From JAJRXG01 sp038523965 (GTDB taxonomy: Bacteria > Bacteroidota > Bacteroidia > Chitinophagales > Saprospiraceae): 45,890 bases of DNA. The first letter of the stretch is position 1; each line of letters begins with the position of its first letter. Under the pieces are notes generated by a model that saw only the letters and a program-made list of their open reading frames with translations, did no database searches and was not told the origin of the DNA. Shown here piece by piece: positions 35,904 through 44,895 of the stretch. Made by a program: the position numbers and the translations under genes. The stretch lies in assembly GCA_038523965.1 (NCBI GenBank), contig JBCBIX010000007.1, positions 1 to 45,890 of the forward strand, in the 5' to 3' direction.

Positions 35904-38198
35904 CTAATGAGCCAAAACTCCTGAGATTTGATCACCCCCAGAGAAAGCTCGGCGGTCTTCATAAAGACGAACGTCAATCTGTCCCTCACCTGTGGATGAG
36001 ATTATTACCTCACTGGAATCAACCAATACATTCAGAAGTACTCCTCGATAGTTGATTTTGAACTGATAGCTGGTCCATTGCTCAGGCAGAAAAGGCGCAA
36101 AAGCAATATGGTCATCACGTATTCTCATTCCGGCGAACCCTTCCACGATACTCATCCAAGTTCCTGCCATACTTGTGATGTGACAACCATCCTCCGTATC
36201 GTTATTGTAATCGTCAAGATCTAATCGGGCCGTGCGCAGATACATCTCATATGCCTTATCCCTCATACCAAGAGAAGAGGCCAGGATGGAATGAACGCAT
36301 GGCGATAGAGACGACTCATGTACCGTACGCGGCTCATAGTAGTCAAAGTTGCGCTGGATGGTCTGGCTGTCGAACTCATCTTCAAAGAAGTAGATGCCTT
36401 GAAGAACATCAGCTTGTTTGATGTAAGGAGATCGTAGGATTCTATCCCAAGACCACTTCTGATTGATTGGCCGGTGATCAGCTGAGAGATCCGATATGGT
36501 TACATTTTCTTTGTCGAGATATCCGTCGTGTTGTACGAATATGCCAAGATGTTTGTCCTCCGGTAAGTACATCAATTCTATGACCTCTCGCCATGTATCC
36601 AGCTCTGTAGACTCCAGGCTCAACTTGGCCCATAGCTCATCATATCGAGTTGAGTCGGAGGCCTTGACAGCCTCCAAGGACTCTAATGTGAAGCGCAGGC
36701 ACCATCGTGCGATATAGTTCGTATACCAGTTGTTATCTACATTATTCTCATACTCATTCGGGCCAGTAACACCAAGCATTACATATAGCCCACGGCGCGG
36801 ACTCATGTGTACACGTTGAGCCCAAAACCGAGCTATACCTACCAAGACCTCTATGCCATACTCGCCAAGGTACTCTTGATCGCCGGTGTATCTGAGGTAG
36901 TCAAATATGGCATAGGCGATTGCTCCATTACGATGGATTTCCTCAAATGTGATCTCCCATTCATTATGACACTCCTCGCCGTTCATGGTGACCATAGGGT
37001 AGAGTGCTGCTCCATCGGTGAAGCCGAGTTTCTCAGCATTTTCGATCGCTTTCTGAAGATGCTGATAGCGATATACCAATAAGTTTCTGGCTACCTCCGG
37101 TGAAGTCGTACTCATGTAGAAGGGTAGACAGTACGCTTCTGTATCCCAATACGTACTTCCCCCGTACTTTTCTCCTGTAAATCCTTTCGGCCCGATATTC
37201 AATCGACTATCGCTACCATCATAGGTTTGATAAAGTTGAAAGATGTTGAATCGGATGCCTTGTTGTGCTTCGATATCTCCTTCGATGATGACGTCATTCT
37301 GATCCCAGCGTTGCTTCCACACCTTGGCGTGATTACTGCGAAGTACTTCGTAACTCAGGGAGTGACCATCTGAAGAAGTTGTGATTAGCTTTTCTTGAAG
37401 TGTGTTTGGTTCGTAATATCTGCTCGACGAGATGGCAGAGACCTTGTCAAGGATGGCTGTTTGTCCTTTTGATAGAGGTATCTCCCAAGTATTTGTGGCG
37501 TACGTGCTGGAATTCGTTGTTGATGTGGCGGACAGTTCTTGATCGCCGACTTTACACGAGCCGTGATAAGCAGCTCCGACAACAAACCCTGTTTTTTTGG
37601 TAGACGCCTGGAGATAGCCATTCTCGCCATGTCGATCGTGCCAAAAATCCTCGTCGTAGTTAGAGTCACTATTACGAACATCACTATCTAATCCTGTTGA
37701 AATCTTCAGATCAATATCATCTTCAGCCTTCACTTCGTATCGTAGTACGGCGAGATCGGGATTATCTAAGCTGTAAAAACGCTCGGAGCGCAGGCGAATC
37801 ATTTTGCCTTGTGTCGTACGAATGCTTACTTCTTTGGATAGTAAGCCGGTTTGCATATCGAGTTCTCGGTGATAGGTCTGGATATCTGCATTGGCAAGAT
37901 CGATCAACTCTCCATCGACATGAAGGATGACGTTATGCCATTGTATAGAGTTGAGAACTTTGGCAAAGTACTCGGGGTAGCCATTCTTCCACCAGCCAAC
38001 TCTTGTTTTGTCGGGGTAATACACTCCTGCTATGTACGATCCCTGAAGTGACTCTCCAGTGTAGATTTCTTCGAAGTTAGCCCGTTGGCCAAGTCGTCCA
38101 TTACCGATGCTCATTAGACTTTCGGTATTGGGATGTAGTTCAGGGTCAAAACTTGATTCGATAATTCGCCACGGGTCTGCGGTGATGTACTTTTTCAT
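35904..38198 (-). CDS. glycoside hydrolase family 65 disaccharide phosphorylase (maltose phosphorylase-like)
   Basis: A 764-residue GH65 protein. Such enzymes split an alpha-linked glucose disaccharide with phosphate, giving beta-glucose 1-phosphate plus glucose. The general acid is Glu482 in VTGPNEYENNVDNN, close to Glu487 of the Lactobacillus maltose phosphorylase. GEKYGGSTYWDTEAYCLPFY is the family substrate-binding block, and the N-terminal GNGRLGQRANFEE is also typical. Maltose is the likeliest substrate, but trehalose, kojibiose or nigerose phosphorylases cannot be excluded. The upstream gene is a beta-phosphoglucomutase, which converts the product to glucose 6-phosphate, so phosphorolysis rather than hydrolysis is well supported. 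No signal peptide is seen. Confidence 0.93.
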   Translation of the reverse strand: MKKYITADPWRIIESSFDPELHPNTESLMSIGNGRLGQRANFEEIYTGESLQGSYIAGVYYPDKTRVGWWKNGYPEYFAKVLNSIQWHNVILHVDGELIDLANADIQTYHRELDMQTGLLSKEVSIRTTQGKMIRLRSERFYSLDNPDLAVLRYEVKAEDDIDLKISTGLDSDVRNSDSNYDEDFWHDRHGENGYLQASTKKTGFVVGAAYHGSCKVGDQELSATSTTNSSTYATNTWEIPLSKGQTAILDKVSAISSSRYYEPNTLQEKLITTSSDGHSLSYEVLRSNHAKVWKQRWDQNDVIIEGDIEAQQGIRFNIFQLYQTYDGSDSRLNIGPKGFTGEKYGGSTYWDTEAYCLPFYMSTTSPEVARNLLVYRYQHLQKAIENAEKLGFTDGAALYPMVTMNGEECHNEWEITFEEIHRNGAIAYAIFDYLRYTGDQEYLGEYGIEVLVGIARFWAQRVHMSPRRGLYVMLGVTGPNEYENNVDNNWYTNYIARWCLRFTLESLEAVKASDSTRYDELWAKLSLESTELDTWREVIELMYLPEDKHLGIFVQHDGYLDKENVTISDLSADHRPINQKWSWDRILRSPYIKQADVLQGIYFFEDEFDSQTIQRNFDYYEPRTVHESSLSPCVHSILASSLGMRDKAYEMYLRTARLDLDDYNNDTEDGCHITSMAGTWMSIVEGFAGMRIRDDHIAFAPFLPEQWTSYQFKINYRGVLLNVLVDSSEVIISSTGEGQIDVRLYEDRRAFSGGDQISGVLAH

Positions 38199-38220
38199 AA
38201 GTAGATGTCCTTAAAACCGA

Positions 38221-38244
38221 GACGCTAAGATGATGAATAGCGTC
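38221..38244 (-). repeat. intercistronic hairpin between pgmB and GH65 genes
   Basis: A perfect seven-base inverted repeat GACGCTA/TAGCGTC encloses a ten-base loop in the 104-base gap between the two genes, 23 bases before the GH65 start. No T-tract follows on the minus strand, so it is not an obvious terminator. It could be a processing or stability element. Confidence 0.4.
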
Positions 38245-38302
38245 AGGATAAGAGAGAACTCATAACGAGTCAACGATAAGATTAGCTAAACCTAAATTAT
38301 GA

Positions 38303-38986
38303 TTAGGATGCCACCGTAGAAGTAGCTTGGGTTACGCTCTGTAGACGTGACCTAATGTCACTTACGGTTACCTCCTCGAATGACGAAAGAGTCATATCCG
38401 CATGGCCCAAGTGCTGCTCAGGACCGATCCCAACGCTCATAAACCCACCTGAGACCGCAGCATCTATACCTTTAGCACTATCCTCGAAGACAACACAGCG
38501 CGACGGGGCGCATCCGAGCATCTGTGCCCCCTTAAGAAAGACCTCTGGATCAGGCTTACTATTGATAACATCATTACCGTCGACGATCACCTCAAATACG
38601 GAGGTCAAGTCAATTAACTCCAGTACTCGACGCGCATTTTTGCTGGCCGAGCCAAGGGCGATCTTGATGTTGTTCTCACGTAGTTCATTGAGAAATCGAG
38701 TCACACCTGGCAGAATATTCTCAGATGACATTTCTTCGATGGACTCGACGTACCAAGTATTCTTGGTCAAGCAAAATTTTTGCTTATCGATATCACTGTA
38801 GGTCTTCTCACCTAAGGAAATGAGGTGTTCCAGAGATGCCATTCTGCTGATACCCTTAAGCGCCTCATTATCTTCTTCTGAGAACGGAATTTCAAGATGA
38901 TCGGCCAAACGTTTCCAGGCCATGTAGTGATACCGAGCGGTATCTACAATCACACCGTCTAAATCAAATATGCACGCATCAATCAT
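38303..38986 (-). CDS. pgmB: beta-phosphoglucomutase
   Basis: A 227-residue HAD-superfamily enzyme that converts beta-glucose 1-phosphate to glucose 6-phosphate. The nucleophile and acid/base aspartates are Asp8 and Asp10 in FDLDGVIVDT. The cap region has RYHYMAWKRLADHLEIPF and LKGISRMASLE, which are beta-PGM-specific. IALGSASKNARRVLEL carries the phosphate-binding Ser, and KPDPEVFLKGAQMLG plus VFEDSAKGIDAAVSGG complete the HAD core. The GH65 phosphorylase gene follows on the same strand, giving a compact disaccharide-phosphorolysis pair. A -7-type box lies 57 bases upstream. Confidence 0.94.
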   Translation of the reverse strand: MIDACIFDLDGVIVDTARYHYMAWKRLADHLEIPFSEEDNEALKGISRMASLEHLISLGEKTYSDIDKQKFCLTKNTWYVESIEEMSSENILPGVTRFLNELRENNIKIALGSASKNARRVLELIDLTSVFEVIVDGNDVINSKPDPEVFLKGAQMLGCAPSRCVVFEDSAKGIDAAVSGGFMSVGIGPEQHLGHADMTLSSFEEVTVSDIRSRLQSVTQATSTVAS

Positions 38987-39042
38987 CCTGTCAGAGTTAG
39001 TTACTGACCTGAAAAAATCCTGATAAACCCGGCCAGTTAATT

Positions 39043-39050
39043 CAAAAATA
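39043..39050 (-). promoter_or_regulatory. -7 promoter box of the pgmB-GH65 operon
   Basis: On the minus strand this reads TATTTTTG, an exact TAnnTTTG match, 57 bases before the pgmB start. A TTG further upstream (39080-39078) is 27 bases away, longer than ideal. It lies in the 208-base gap between pgmB and the SWIM gene. Confidence 0.4.
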
Positions 39051-39194
39051 GAGGATTGTCCATTGTTAAGAGAACATCAACACCACGCTGTCAATTCGGC
39101 GCTCCTTACGCCAGTGAATATGATTTCACTAATCAGCCAGTACTCAAATACTTCTTTGGCTATAGGTTAGATGCTCAAGCTAATTGCGCTGCAT

Positions 39195-40829
39195 TTAGTA
39201 CACTTTTCGGTCAGGAAATTGGCCGTCCAAAAAATCTTTTATCGTGATGATAAGTGGTGCCTCAACCAATTTTTGAGCCCGTTGGATGACCATTTGGCTA
39301 TAGTCCACTGCCTTAGTCCCAAAGTGCTCTTCCAAGTAGCCACATAGATGATGGTTGTATACCTCGACAAGTACTTCAGGGTTTAGCTGGCAGAGCTCTT
39401 CATCAAATCGAGTGATCAACGACCATGAATCATCTTCCTTGATGACTTGTACTGCCTGGTTGGTCTGGCTAAGTGCGAGATGATATTGGATGATGAGTGT
39501 CGTATCCTTCGATTGTAAAATCAACTGCTTAGTGTCCTCCATCTTGTCATGACCTGGATTGGTGCCAAGTATCCAATCGATGTAATACCTGTCACGATGC
39601 CATAAATAATATTCCACGGTACGTTTATGAATGGACTCTTCATACGTCTCAGGTAGCTCCATAAGAATCAATTTGGTGAGCCGCGGATTTAGCCGCTTGT
39701 ACAGATAGAACTGTTTCATCAAGTGCAGGACGCCATCTTCGCGTTTATATTCTATGCACAGTTGGATGACTCGATATGCGCACTGTAGGTCTGCATCCTC
39801 GATGAGTTGTTGAGCATTCGTATCGTCGGATAACAGAAGTTTGAGAAACCTCACGAAATAGTCTCCTGTGGAGCCCGAATGACTGTGATGACGCTCGTAA
39901 TGCTGCACCAAGTCCAGGATACAGGTCCGACTCTCGACATCATGATATAAAATCATCCAAAGTGCTCGTTCACTTATCGTCTGTGCAGATATGTAGGATG
40001 TCCCCAGCAATGACTGGATCTGACTTAGGATATAAGACTTGTATTCGGGAGCCTCTACCAGATTGTGAATCTCGATGTAGTTGTTGATGAGTAGCTCGTG
40101 TAGATCATCGAACTTCTTGTGGTCGTTGTGCTTTTTTGATTTAATGTAGAACATCTTCTTAAGCAGGAGATGACATAAGCGATAGGCATCGATGTACTCA
40201 TCGCGAGACATGTACTCCTTAAACTGTTCATCTAAAATCTGACAGACTTGTATGAACAAGTTGATCTTGCTTGGAGTGACTTTTTCATTCGCCTTGGTTA
40301 GGATAGGAAAGGCGGATTCGACATACTCCTCCAACTCCACTTCATTGAGCATGTAGACAAAACGACCCACCAGTAGCAGTCTGAATACCTTGTCTTTGCG
40401 ACCATGATCCTTTACAAATTGCAGAAGATCTGTTGGCTCAACCTGGGCCAGGATCTTACCAAGATGGTGCTGGACTTTTTTACGTGATGGTTTGGGTTTT
40501 GCCGCTGCTTCTTGCTCCTTTTGCCTTTGTCGTCGATAGATAAGGATGCTGGCGACCACGTGATGGCAGAGGTCACCATTCATGCCACGTATGCAGTTAC
40601 ATCTATGGGATATGACCTTGTCCTGAGATAGTTCGATACTAATCTGGTATCGCATCTGTCGTTCGTCGACAGTGGCTTCAAACTTGCGCTTAGAGATTGT
40701 TCTTATGCTGATTGCCTCGGGAGAGTCCATCAGCTCCTCTGCCTGCATGATCATCTCCTGCGATAGTCTGGTCTCTATCAGCGATAGATCAACTCCGATA
40801 ATGCTGTTGTCCTCAAGAGTAGTCATCAT
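39195..40829 (-). CDS. SWIM zinc-finger domain protein
   Basis: A 544-residue cytoplasmic protein with a SWIM zinc finger (about residues 70-95: HRCNCIRGMNGDLCHHVVAS, the CxCx(n)CxH pattern). This is preceded by an N-terminal strand region and followed by about 430 mostly helical residues rich in Leu, Tyr, His and Glu. SWIM fingers bind DNA or proteins. In many bacteria the domain accompanies a SNF2 helicase, but no helicase motifs occur here or nearby. The function is therefore unknown. It is divergent from the histidine phosphatase gene, with 103 bases between the starts. Confidence 0.8.
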   Translation of the reverse strand: MMTTLEDNSIIGVDLSLIETRLSQEMIMQAEELMDSPEAISIRTISKRKFEATVDERQMRYQISIELSQDKVISHRCNCIRGMNGDLCHHVVASILIYRRQRQKEQEAAAKPKPSRKKVQHHLGKILAQVEPTDLLQFVKDHGRKDKVFRLLLVGRFVYMLNEVELEEYVESAFPILTKANEKVTPSKINLFIQVCQILDEQFKEYMSRDEYIDAYRLCHLLLKKMFYIKSKKHNDHKKFDDLHELLINNYIEIHNLVEAPEYKSYILSQIQSLLGTSYISAQTISERALWMILYHDVESRTCILDLVQHYERHHSHSGSTGDYFVRFLKLLLSDDTNAQQLIEDADLQCAYRVIQLCIEYKREDGVLHLMKQFYLYKRLNPRLTKLILMELPETYEESIHKRTVEYYLWHRDRYYIDWILGTNPGHDKMEDTKQLILQSKDTTLIIQYHLALSQTNQAVQVIKEDDSWSLITRFDEELCQLNPEVLVEVYNHHLCGYLEEHFGTKAVDYSQMVIQRAQKLVEAPLIITIKDFLDGQFPDRKVY

Positions 40830-40932
40830 TTCGATAGCAAGGAGAACTCTCTTTGAGCCTTATTTTCGCAAAATTGGTCCTTGGAGCTCCACAACTTTGT
40901 AAGTTATAGAAAAGCTCAATGTCACACTGCCT

Positions 40933-41421
40933 ATGAAAAGAGTCATGCTCGTACGTCATGCCAAGTCGAGTTGGAAAGAACCATTAGTAGATGACCATGA
41001 TCGCCAGCTCAATCCTCGCGGTTTACGTGATGCGCCTATAATGGCCGAACAGGTAAAAGCTCGAATGCCGAAGGTCGACTTAATAGTAAGCAGCACGGCA
41101 CAACGAGCCATGATGACAGCAGAGATATTCAGTAACCATATTGCCCATCTTCGCTTTATCTCTTCCCGTGAACTCTATCATGCCCCAGAGGAGGACATTT
41201 TAGCTCGTCTTCATGACCTGGAAAGTGATGTGGTGACGGCATTAGTGTTCGGCCATAATCCTGGGATGACCCACTTTTACAACATGTTTGCTGATACCCT
41301 TATCGGGAATCTTCCCACGTGCGGTGTTTTTGAATTAGTCAGTGAGGCGGATGATTGGCACGACATGGACAGGACTAATACGAAACTGGTCTGGTCTTCC
41401 GCTCCCAAAACGATTCTATGA
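40933..41421 (+). CDS. histidine phosphatase superfamily protein (SixA-like)
   Basis: A 162-residue single-domain branch-1 histidine phosphatase. The catalytic RHG-type motif is VRHAKSSW with His9, and the second catalytic His is in VFGHNPGMTHF. Length and the RHAKSSW motif fit the SixA group, which in E. coli removes phosphate from a phosphotransfer histidine; the substrate here is unknown. Its TGA overlaps the ATG of the following DUF4296 gene (ATGA), so the two are co-translated. A two-component pair follows, an attractive but unproven context for a phospho-histidine phosphatase. Confidence 0.88.
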   Translation: MKRVMLVRHAKSSWKEPLVDDHDRQLNPRGLRDAPIMAEQVKARMPKVDLIVSSTAQRAMMTAEIFSNHIAHLRFISSRELYHAPEEDILARLHDLESDVVTALVFGHNPGMTHFYNMFADTLIGNLPTCGVFELVSEADDWHDMDRTNTKLVWSSAPKTIL

Positions 41422-41753
41422 AAAGTAGATGTTTAGGATTTGGGTTATCGTGTTTGAGTCTTCTGCTCATGGCTTCTTGTGAGGGGGAAAAATCACCGAC
41501 GATAGATGAGCAGCACATGTCTCTGATTCTCTCCGACCTGATCTTAGCAGATCATTTTTTGCGTCAGTTTCCTCGAGTTCAACAGGATAGCGTCCGCAAG
41601 GAATTAATGGAAAGTTTACTTAAAATTCACAACATGTCAAGATCTGAACTTGAGTCCAACCTCTACCTTTACTCTCTGGACTATGATCGGTATGAGTATT
41701 TGATCAAAGGTATGGTAGCGAGATACGATAGCTTGGCAACTCCATCCGATTAA
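41418..41753 (+). CDS. DUF4296-domain lipoprotein
   Basis: A 111-residue small lipoprotein with a signal ending LLMASC (Cys21). The rest is a helical DUF4296 domain, recognisable by MSLILSDLILADHFL and HNMSRSELESNLYLYSLD. The family is largely restricted to Bacteroidota and has no known role. It is translationally coupled to the histidine phosphatase gene by a four-base overlap and lies 26 bases before the response regulator, so all four genes may share one transcript. Confidence 0.85.
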   Translation: MKSRCLGFGLSCLSLLLMASCEGEKSPTIDEQHMSLILSDLILADHFLRQFPRVQQDSVRKELMESLLKIHNMSRSELESNLYLYSLDYDRYEYLIKGMVARYDSLATPSD

Positions 41754-41779
41754 GTTCATCTGGCAACTATGCCTCATAG

Positions 41780-42490
41780 ATGACGGCCTACATGGACAAA
41801 CCTGACAAGATTAAGATCCTTATCGTAGATGACGAGGAGGACATATTAGAATTCTTGAGTTATAATCTTAGCAAAGAAGGCTACAACATCAAGGTCGCAT
41901 CTAATGGAAAGAAAGCGGTAAGGCTTGCGCAGAAGTGGGTGCCAGAGTTAATCATCCTCGATGTGATGATGCCAGAGATGGACGGTATAGAGGTCTGTAC
42001 GGCACTTCGTGAGGTGGACGATCTGGATCATACACTCATCGTATTTTTGACAGCTCGCAATGAGTCATTCACTCATATCTCAGCTCTTGAGTCTGGAGGG
42101 GATGATTTCATCAATAAACCGATCAAACCGAATGTCCTCAAGAGTCGTATCAAGGCTCTCGTCCGACGGCACTATAAGTTCCAACATCAGAATGAACAGG
42201 AGACCAACAGTGCCACATTCGGAGATCTGACCATCGACTATGATGAGTTCAAGGTCATGTTGAAGGAGTTAGAAATCCCACTCGCCAAAAAAGAGTTTCA
42301 TCTCCTTTCTCTCTTGGCTTCTAAGCCAGGCAAGGTATTCAAGCGTAAAGAGATCCTTAATCAGGTGTGGGGCAGAGAGGTGATCGTCGGGGATCGCACG
42401 ATAGATGTCCACATCCGTAAGCTTCGTGAAAAAATCGGTAAAGGCTACATCAAAACTCTCAAAGGCGTAGGTTACAAGTTCAAGTATTAG
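41780..42490 (+). CDS. OmpR/PhoB-family response regulator
   Basis: A 236-residue two-domain regulator. The receiver (about 10-130) has the acidic DDEED (17-21), the phospho-acceptor Asp61 in ILDVMMPEMDG, FLTARNE and a conserved Lys in INKPIKP. The C-terminal winged helix (about 143-236) has KEFHLLSLLASKPGKVFKRK and VGDRTIDVHIRKLREKIGK. It would bind DNA as a dimer when phosphorylated by the kinase encoded 6 bases downstream. A Met at residue 5 is an equally plausible start. The pair resembles the PhoB/PhoR type; the signal is unknown. Confidence 0.95.
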   Translation: MTAYMDKPDKIKILIVDDEEDILEFLSYNLSKEGYNIKVASNGKKAVRLAQKWVPELIILDVMMPEMDGIEVCTALREVDDLDHTLIVFLTARNESFTHISALESGGDDFINKPIKPNVLKSRIKALVRRHYKFQHQNEQETNSATFGDLTIDYDEFKVMLKELEIPLAKKEFHLLSLLASKPGKVFKRKEILNQVWGREVIVGDRTIDVHIRKLREKIGKGYIKTLKGVGYKFKY

Positions 42491-42496
42491 AACCCA

Positions 42497-43552
42497 GTGC
42501 TGAAGAACATCACGCTCAATCAGGTGACAGGGATCCTGACCACCTTTGTGGTAGTTCTCCAATTGGTTGTTCTTGCTCTACTTGCGATCGTTGGAGTTCT
42601 CGCAGAGTATCCCATATGGATATGGCTTGTTGTCGCTTTATCCACAGGTGTTGCATCCTATTTGGGGATCAAGTTTTTTGTTGACAAGTTCATCTTTCGC
42701 AAGATTAAGGTCATCTACAAACTGATCAATAAGTCCAAGAAGAGCCTTAGTGATGATGAGTCAAAGGACCTTTTTCAGCGATCCATCGACGATGTTAATG
42801 AAGATGTAGTGACGTGGGCTCAACGTAAAGAGAGTGAAATCGCTCACCTCACAGATCTGGAAACTTATCGGCGCAATTTCGTCGGCAACATCTCTCATGA
42901 ACTCAAGACTCCGATCTTCTCGATACAGGGCTATCTCCACACCCTGCTCGACGGTGGTATGCACGACGAGCGCATTAATATGAAGTACCTCGAGCGCGCT
43001 GCCTCTAATCTGGATCGGCTCGAACGTATCGTGAACGATCTGGAAACTATCAACCGTCTCGAATCTGGCAAATTCGATCTGCACAAAACACAATTCGATC
43101 TACGAGAGTTAGCCAAAGATGTGGTCGACGATCTGGCGTTTCTTGCCAAGGAGAAAAATATCCACCTAAAATTAAAAGACGGGGCATCTAAACCCTTTAC
43201 AGTAGAAGCTGACATGGAGAGCATTCGACAGGTTTTGAATAATCTTGTGGCAAACAGCATCAAGTATGGCAAGCCCGATGGCAAGACGAAGTTGGGCTTC
43301 TATGACATGGACGATCGTGTGTTAATCGAGGTGAGCGACAATGGTATCGGTATCCGTCAGGAGCACTTAAACCATGTTTTTGACCGATTCTATCGAGTAG
43401 ACACAGGCCGGGGCCGCAGAGAGGGTGGTTCTGGACTTGGATTAGCTATTGTAAAGCACATTCTCGAAGCACACGAAGAAAGTATCAATGTCCGCAGCAC
43501 AGAAGGGGAGGGAAGCACCTTCGGATTTACCCTTCGTAAGTCTAAGAAGTAG
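42497..43552 (+). CDS. sensor histidine kinase (PhoR-like)
   Basis: A 351-residue membrane kinase, partner of the response regulator 6 bases upstream. It starts with GTG. Two membrane helices (about 15-36 and 42-62) are separated by only a few residues, so there is almost no extracytoplasmic sensor domain. The kinase core has the H-box NISHELKTPIFS with His134, N-box VLNNLVANSIKYGK, G1 DNGIGIRQEH, F-box FDRFYRVD and G2 GGSGLGLAIVKH, all complete. The short loop suggests sensing within the membrane or through another protein. Its stop abuts the stop of the convergent OmpA-like gene. Confidence 0.94.
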   Translation: MLKNITLNQVTGILTTFVVVLQLVVLALLAIVGVLAEYPIWIWLVVALSTGVASYLGIKFFVDKFIFRKIKVIYKLINKSKKSLSDDESKDLFQRSIDDVNEDVVTWAQRKESEIAHLTDLETYRRNFVGNISHELKTPIFSIQGYLHTLLDGGMHDERINMKYLERAASNLDRLERIVNDLETINRLESGKFDLHKTQFDLRELAKDVVDDLAFLAKEKNIHLKLKDGASKPFTVEADMESIRQVLNNLVANSIKYGKPDGKTKLGFYDMDDRVLIEVSDNGIGIRQEHLNHVFDRFYRVDTGRGRREGGSGLGLAIVKHILEAHEESINVRSTEGEGSTFGFTLRKSKK

Positions 43553-44413
43553 TCAGAAACCAGTGATCACGATCTCCACTCGGCGATTCAGCTGTTCGTC
43601 CTCGGATGTTATCTCTGGCTGGATCAGTGGTCGCTTTATTCCATGTCCTTCGTATGATAGTCTGCCTTTGTCTATTCCCTTGCGAATGAGATAGTCATAG
43701 ATGTTTTGTGCTCTTGTGACAGAGAGGTTATTGGTATTAAAGTCGCGATCATATCCATCTGATGGTTGGATAGGAGAAAGGGTATCCTGAAGTAGGCAGC
43801 ATACGTGACCGTCGATTTTGATGGTCAATGTCGGATGTTGTTGAAGCAGTTTTTCGAGTGCCTTCAGTTGAGGTATGGATTGTGGCACGAGGCGGCTCCT
43901 ACCAGGATAGAAATGTAAATTTTCGATCCGCAGTCGCATGCCTTGAGATAGTTCAGAAAGTCTTATCGTGGATAGATCCATTACTCTGGTGATGTCCTCT
44001 GAGTAGTCTTCTACACTGAATTCAGTTGGACGAAGAACCTCGATACTTACTTTTCGATCCAACTGCAGATGTTCTCTTGCTGGCTGCTCACCTTGGGCTG
44101 CAGATATGACCTTGGAGATAGAAGGATACTTATTGATCAGGAAGTCGGATACAGTAGAAGCACGACGTTCGGACAGATCAAGATTATAGGATATCGAGGC
44201 ACGATGATCTGCATACCCACAGACCAGAATCTCAGAATTAGCGAGATCCTGCTGTTCATCGATAAATGCAACCAAACGCCTTAGTTCGACAGTAGAGATG
44301 TCTGATTGGTCTGTGGCGAAATAGACGTCATGCCTTATCGTGTCCCAAGTCTGACTGACAAGCGGTGAGACAAGTGATGTAGGGATGAATACCAGACTTA
44401 GAAATCTCCACAT
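43553..44413 (-). CDS. envelope protein with two tandem OmpA-like domains
   Basis: A 286-residue exported protein (signal peptide MWRFLSLVFIPTSLVSPLVSQ). The start is taken at the ATG at 44413; a GTG six codons upstream is possible. The first OmpA-C-like unit (about residues 22-135) has VYFATDQSDISTVELRRLVA, ILVCGYADHRAS, LSERRASTVSDFL and DRKVSIEVL. The second (about 160-286) has LHFYPGRSRLVPQSIPQLKA, IKIDGHVCC, LSVTRAQNIYDYLI, LSYEGHGIKRP and NRRVEIVITG. Both keep the DRK or NRR peptidoglycan-contacting region. No beta-barrel or lipobox is seen, so it may be periplasmic. Confidence 0.85.
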   Translation of the reverse strand: MWRFLSLVFIPTSLVSPLVSQTWDTIRHDVYFATDQSDISTVELRRLVAFIDEQQDLANSEILVCGYADHRASISYNLDLSERRASTVSDFLINKYPSISKVISAAQGEQPAREHLQLDRKVSIEVLRPTEFSVEDYSEDITRVMDLSTIRLSELSQGMRLRIENLHFYPGRSRLVPQSIPQLKALEKLLQQHPTLTIKIDGHVCCLLQDTLSPIQPSDGYDRDFNTNNLSVTRAQNIYDYLIRKGIDKGRLSYEGHGIKRPLIQPEITSEDEQLNRRVEIVITGF

Positions 44414-44476
44414 GAACTGATAACGACTCACCCCAAGTAGGTAGGTATATTATCGGACGGATTACGAAAGGGGTAG

Positions 44477-44504
44477 AAATAAGAAAAGCCCTTTTGAGGA
44501 GGGC
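44477..44504 (-). terminator. minus-strand intrinsic terminator
   Basis: On the minus strand, GCCCT and AGGGC form a five-base stem around a seven-base loop and are followed by TTTTCTTATTT. It sits 64 bases upstream of the OmpA-like start on the same strand, where no gene ends, and so points to an unannotated minus-strand transcript. Confidence 0.6.
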
Positions 44505-44596
44505 CATTCTTAAGGAACTTAATCCAATTTTAGTCTAAAATGTAATGGAGGTTGAGGTCTCCAGTATGCTTTTGCGACTTTACTTTTTTCCTATCG
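44477..44596 (-). ncRNA. candidate small RNA of about 120 bases
   Basis: Inferred from three signals on the minus strand: TTG at 44630-44628, 18 bases, TATATTAG at 44609-44602 (seven of eight matches to TAnnTTTG), and the intrinsic terminator at 44504-44477. An internal GGAG/CTCC hairpin lies near 44545-44563. It has no credible open reading frame. I do not recognise it as a known RNA family. Confidence 0.3.
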
Positions 44597-44869
44597 CTGC
44601 GCTAATATACAACTCTTGATCAATCAACAATCTTCACGAAACCGTAAACACATATTTTTTTTAACACTATGTCTGAGCTAACAAAACCACGATAGTTGAT
44701 ATCAATGATTTAAGCGATTACGATCAGTACGGCTTAGGGAGATTAAGCAAATAATCACATCGAAAGTTTTGAGAAGAACGAATTAAATTTCGTCGATCTT
44801 TTTCTTTCAGAACTGCCATAATGCGCTGAAAATCAGGGTTTTTCCGACCATTCTGCCAGCACCATTTTG

Positions 44870-44890
44870 AAAAAACCCCCTAAAAGAGGG
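44870..44890 (-). terminator. second minus-strand terminator-like hairpin
   Basis: On the minus strand, CCCTC and GGGGG (one T-G wobble) close a five-base TTTTA loop and are followed by six T residues. It lies just upstream of the channel gene start and would stop antisense transcription coming out of that gene. Confidence 0.5.
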
Positions 44891-44895
44891 ATGTC

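Noticed and set aside
39056..39247. Plus-strand 63-codon open frame between pgmB and the SWIM gene
   Set aside because: No recognisable domain, overlaps the end of the SWIM gene, and lies over the likely pgmB promoter; probably chance.
44724..44819. Minus-strand 31-codon open frame in the 44.4-44.9 kb gap
   Set aside because: Too short, no ribosome site or signal, and not linked to the promoter-like box or terminator in a sensible way.
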